In this document: positions 5,237-7,321 of the stretch, in pieces
Layout: every line of letters begins with the position of its first letter
Numbering within the stretch: the first letter of the stretch is position 1
NCBI GenBank assembly: GCA_045651745.1
Contig: JAZRSW010000035.1
Location: 1 to 7,321, forward strand
Origin: UMGS172 sp045651745
GTDB taxonomy: Bacteria > Bacillota > Clostridia > Oscillospirales > Acutalibacteraceae
Length of the DNA stretch: 7,321 nucleotides
Direction of reading: 5' to 3'
Position numbers and translations under genes: made by a program
The notes under the pieces: generated by a model
The model's database searches: none
Seen by the model: only the letters and a program-made list of their open reading frames with translations
What the model was told of the DNA's origin: nothing

Positions 5237-6124
5237 ATGAAAAAGAGAATTTTTACAGGATGTGCAACCGCTCTTGTAACACCGTTTAATGACGATTGCT
5301 CGGTCAACTATCCGAGACTTCGCGAACTTATCAATGAACAGATTGACGGTGGAGTTGATGCACTTGTAATCTGCGGTACAACCGGTGAGTCTTCAACATT
5401 AGACAATGACGAGCACTGCCGTGTTTTAGAGGAAGCAGTAAAAGTTGCTAACAAACGTGTTCCTATTATCGCAGGTACAGGTTCTAACGACACTATGTAT
5501 GCCGCACAGTTGTCACAACATGCTGAATCAATCGGTGTTGACGGTTTGCTTATGGTTACACCGTATTATAATAAAACATCACAAAACGGTCTTATCAACC
5601 ACTACAACTACGTTGCTGACCGTGTAAAGACTCCGATTATTCTTTATAATGTTCCGAGCCGTACAGGTACTGCTATTCAGCCTGCCACTTACAAGGAACT
5701 TGCAAAGCACGAAAATATTGTTGCTATTAAAGAAGCTAACGGCGATATTTCTTCTATCGCTAAAACCAAGTCCTTGGTTGGTGACGATTTGGATATTTAT
5801 TCGGGTAACGATGATGAAATCGTTCCGATTATGTCTTTGGGTGGTATCGGTGTTATTTCGGTTCTTTCTAACATTTTACCACGCGAAACTCACGACATTT
5901 GTGCTGAGTTCCTCAACGGCAACACCAAAAAGGCCTGCGAGATGCAGTTAAAATACATTAGTCTTATAAATGCACTTTTCAGTGACGTTAACCCCATCCC
6001 TGTTAAAGAGGCTATGAATATGATGGGTATGAACGTAGGTCCTTTAAGAATGCCTTTAGCACCTATGACTGATGCTGCACGTGAGGCATTAAAAGCCGAA
6101 CTTAAAAAGCATAATCTTATCTAA
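5237..6124 (+). CDS. dapA: 4-hydroxy-tetrahydrodipicolinate synthase
   Basis: DapA condenses pyruvate with aspartate semialdehyde, the committed step to diaminopimelate and lysine. The 295-residue TIM-barrel protein has GCATALVTPF (8-17), CGTTGESSTL (46-55, pyruvate-binding T48/T49), TPYYNKTSQNGL (108-119), ILYNVPSRTG (135-144; Y137 of the proton relay and R142 for substrate), VAIKEANGD (162-170, with Schiff-base lysine K165), YSGNDD (188-193) and GGIGVISVLSN (202-212). Start choice: an in-frame TTG at 5219 would add six residues, but it overlaps the Shine-Dalgarno (GGAG, 5225-5228). The ATG at 5237 gives the standard N-terminus. By alignment to the E. coli lysine site, His56, Asn80 and Tyr106 correspond to H60, N84 and Y110, while Glu84 is replaced by Y88, so feedback inhibition is uncertain. 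It lies 42 bases after asd and 22 bases before dapB. Confidence 0.97.
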   Translation: MKKRIFTGCATALVTPFNDDCSVNYPRLRELINEQIDGGVDALVICGTTGESSTLDNDEHCRVLEEAVKVANKRVPIIAGTGSNDTMYAAQLSQHAESIGVDGLLMVTPYYNKTSQNGLINHYNYVADRVKTPIILYNVPSRTGTAIQPATYKELAKHENIVAIKEANGDISSIAKTKSLVGDDLDIYSGNDDEIVPIMSLGGIGVISVLSNILPRETHDICAEFLNGNTKKACEMQLKYISLINALFSDVNPIPVKEAMNMMGMNVGPLRMPLAPMTDAAREALKAELKKHNLI

Positions 6125-6146
6125 TTCAAAAGTTAGGATGTTAAAA

Positions 6147-6902
6147 ATGACTAACATAATTTTAAACGGTTGCAACGGTAAAATGGGTAACGCTGTATCC
6201 AGGCTTATTGCCGAACGTGACGATTGCAAAATCGTTGCAGGTGTTGATATTAACACAGCAATTCCCCGTGAATTTCCTGTTTTCAGCAGTATTAAAGAGG
6301 TTAAAGAGGGCGATGTTATTATCGACTTCTCTCACCCCTCCTGCCTGCCTGATTTACTTGAATATGCGGTTGCAAACAAAACACCGATTGTTGTAGCTAC
6401 AACCGGTTTAAGTGATGTGGATATTGAAAACATTAAATCTGCTTCAAAGGCTGTTGCGGTATTCTTCACCTTTAATATGTCATTAGGTATTAATTTGCTT
6501 GTAGAACTGTCTAAAACCGCTTCGAAGATACTCGGCGACAAATTTGACGTTGAGATTATTGAAAAGCACCACAATCAAAAAATTGATGCTCCAAGCGGTA
6601 CTGCAATTATGCTTGCAAACGGCATTAATGAGGTAAATGGCGGAAAATACACCTATGAGTACAACCGTCAGGCAAAACGCGAAAGACGAGACCAAAAGGA
6701 AATAGGTATTCACGCCATTCGCGGTGGCAATATTGTCGGTGAACACGAGGTTATTTTCGCAGGTCACGATGAAGTGATTACCCTATCCCACTCTGCAGGC
6801 TCAAAAGAGGTTTTTGCGGTAGGTGCGGTTAATGCGGCAGTTTTCCTTAAAAACAAACCCGCCGGTCTTTATGATATGAAAGATTTAATTACTTCTTTAT
6901 AA
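6147..6902 (+). CDS. dapB: 4-hydroxy-tetrahydrodipicolinate reductase
   Basis: DapB reduces the DapA product with NAD(P)H to tetrahydrodipicolinate. The 251-residue length is within the family range. Landmarks are the dinucleotide loop NGCNGKMG (7-14), IDFSHP (59-64), VATTGLS (83-89), FTFNMSLGIN (107-116), the catalytic signature EKHHNQKIDAPSGTA (139-153, with His141/His142 and Lys145 in the active site) and the C-terminal IRGGNIVGEHEVIFAG (191-206). Start choice: an ATG at 6138 would add three residues, but it overlaps the AGGA Shine-Dalgarno (6135-6138). The ATG at 6147 lies eight bases from it and gives the standard N-terminus (MTNIILNGCNG). It is the last gene of the operon and ends 16 bases before a strong terminator. 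Genes for the later steps to diaminopimelate are not in the window. Confidence 0.96.
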   Translation: MTNIILNGCNGKMGNAVSRLIAERDDCKIVAGVDINTAIPREFPVFSSIKEVKEGDVIIDFSHPSCLPDLLEYAVANKTPIVVATTGLSDVDIENIKSASKAVAVFFTFNMSLGINLLVELSKTASKILGDKFDVEIIEKHHNQKIDAPSGTAIMLANGINEVNGGKYTYEYNRQAKRERRDQKEIGIHAIRGGNIVGEHEVIFAGHDEVITLSHSAGSKEVFAVGAVNAAVFLKNKPAGLYDMKDLITSL

Positions 6903-6918
6903 TTTATTTCAAATAACA

Positions 6919-6948
6919 AAAACCCGTTCCAAAAATGGAACGGGTTTT
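6919..6948. terminator. Bidirectional intrinsic terminator between dapB and the Dabb gene
   Basis: A perfect 12-bp stem, AAAACCCGTTCC with GGAACGGGTTTT, has a 6-nt A-rich loop. It is followed on the plus strand by TTTTATTTT, and on the minus strand by a run of Ts. It lies 16 bases after the dapB stop and 14 bases from the end of the convergent Dabb gene, so it should end both transcripts. Confidence 0.93.
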
Positions 6949-6962
6949 ATTTTGTAATTTAA

Positions 6963-7265
6963 TCAAACTTCAAAATCCAAACAAAGTCTTGTTTTAGTAA
7001 ACGGTCTTACTTTACCGTCTGCTACGGCAACGTGTAAAGGATGAATTGCATATCCCTTTAACGCTTCTTCACTTTCAAATGTAGAGTGCAACATCAAATC
7101 TGCATTGGAACTTGGAAGTCCTGTAATCTGCACTTTAATATCTACAAGTCCAGGAATCTTCCCCTGAAGTTCCTCTAAGCCTTCTTTAATTCCTGCTTTT
7201 ATTGTTTCTTTTTCCTCTGTAGAAAATTCATCCTTTAATTGCCATAAAATAATATGTTTGACCAT
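6963..7265 (-). CDS. Dabb (stress-responsive A/B barrel) domain protein
   Basis: A 100-residue single-domain protein of the Dabb family (PF07876), a dimeric alpha+beta barrel. Landmarks are the first strand MVKHIILWQLKDE (1-13), a charged helix (STEEKETIKAGIKEGLEELQ, 15-34), PGLVDIKV (38-45), DLMLHSTFES (56-65), and the conserved GYAIHPLHVAV (71-81) with H75 and H78, ending RLCLDFEV. Some plant and fungal members are stress proteins or cyclases, but most bacterial ones have no known reaction and none is claimed here. No signal peptide is seen, so it is probably cytosolic. The ATG at 7265 has a near-perfect AAGGAGG at 7273-7279 with seven-base spacing, suggesting efficient translation. It is convergent with dapB, and its promoter probably lies at or beyond the right edge of the window. 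Confidence 0.9.
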   Translation of the reverse strand: MVKHIILWQLKDEFSTEEKETIKAGIKEGLEELQGKIPGLVDIKVQITGLPSSNADLMLHSTFESEEALKGYAIHPLHVAVADGKVRPFTKTRLCLDFEV

Positions 7266-7321
7266 GATATTTCCTCCTTAAAACCAACTTCCGTCTTTAC
7301 TCTTATGCACTTCTATCTTAC

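Noticed and set aside
5649..5951. 100-aa plus-strand frame inside dapA
   Set aside because: It is an out-of-frame shadow with low-complexity hydrophobic composition and no RBS, while dapA is clearly coding.

Overview
This AT-rich window carries ordinary bacterial housekeeping genes. Gene order and protein style suggest an anaerobic Firmicute of class Clostridia, probably a gut Oscillospirales/Ruminococcaceae-type organism. The clues are the queA-tgt-yajC-TIGR04086 order, strong Shine-Dalgarno sequences, a TGT of the type I associate with gut Clostridia, and the remnant of a cell-wall amidase. The taxonomic placement is inference.

Layout from left to right. Positions 1-27 are an intrinsic terminator. 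Positions 66-242 (minus) are a short remnant of an N-acetylmuramoyl-L-alanine amidase that ends just after its first zinc-ligand motif. Positions 295-795 (minus) encode an unrecognised multi-pass membrane protein with a TTG start, a clear RBS and a strong sigma-A-type promoter at 821-849. A terminator at 901-923 closes the next leftward operon, which reads queA (3962) -> tgt (2857) -> yajC (1658) -> TIGR04086-family membrane protein (1323). A terminator-like hairpin lies between yajC and the last gene, and a small repeat-rich element lies between queA and tgt.

At 3963-4111 a divergent regulatory region separates queA from the rightward lysine/diaminopimelate operon asd -> dapA -> dapB (4112-6902). 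That operon is read from a perfect consensus promoter (TTGACA-17-TATAAT). The likely queA promoter overlaps it face to face, and two short dyads lie in the same region. A strong bidirectional terminator at 6919-6948 separates dapB from a convergent small Dabb-domain gene (6963-7265, minus).

How the genes work together: Asd, DapA and DapB catalyse three consecutive steps from aspartyl phosphate to tetrahydrodipicolinate, the precursor of diaminopimelate (peptidoglycan) and lysine. Tgt and QueA catalyse two consecutive steps in making queuosine at the wobble base of GUN-anticodon tRNAs. YajC is the small accessory subunit of the Sec translocon. I find no RNA gene, CRISPR array, intact mobile element or new multi-gene system. 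The points most worth a second look are the overlapping divergent promoters, the heptamer/hairpin element between queA and tgt, the decayed amidase, and the archaeal/fungal-type Asd in an otherwise bacterial pathway.
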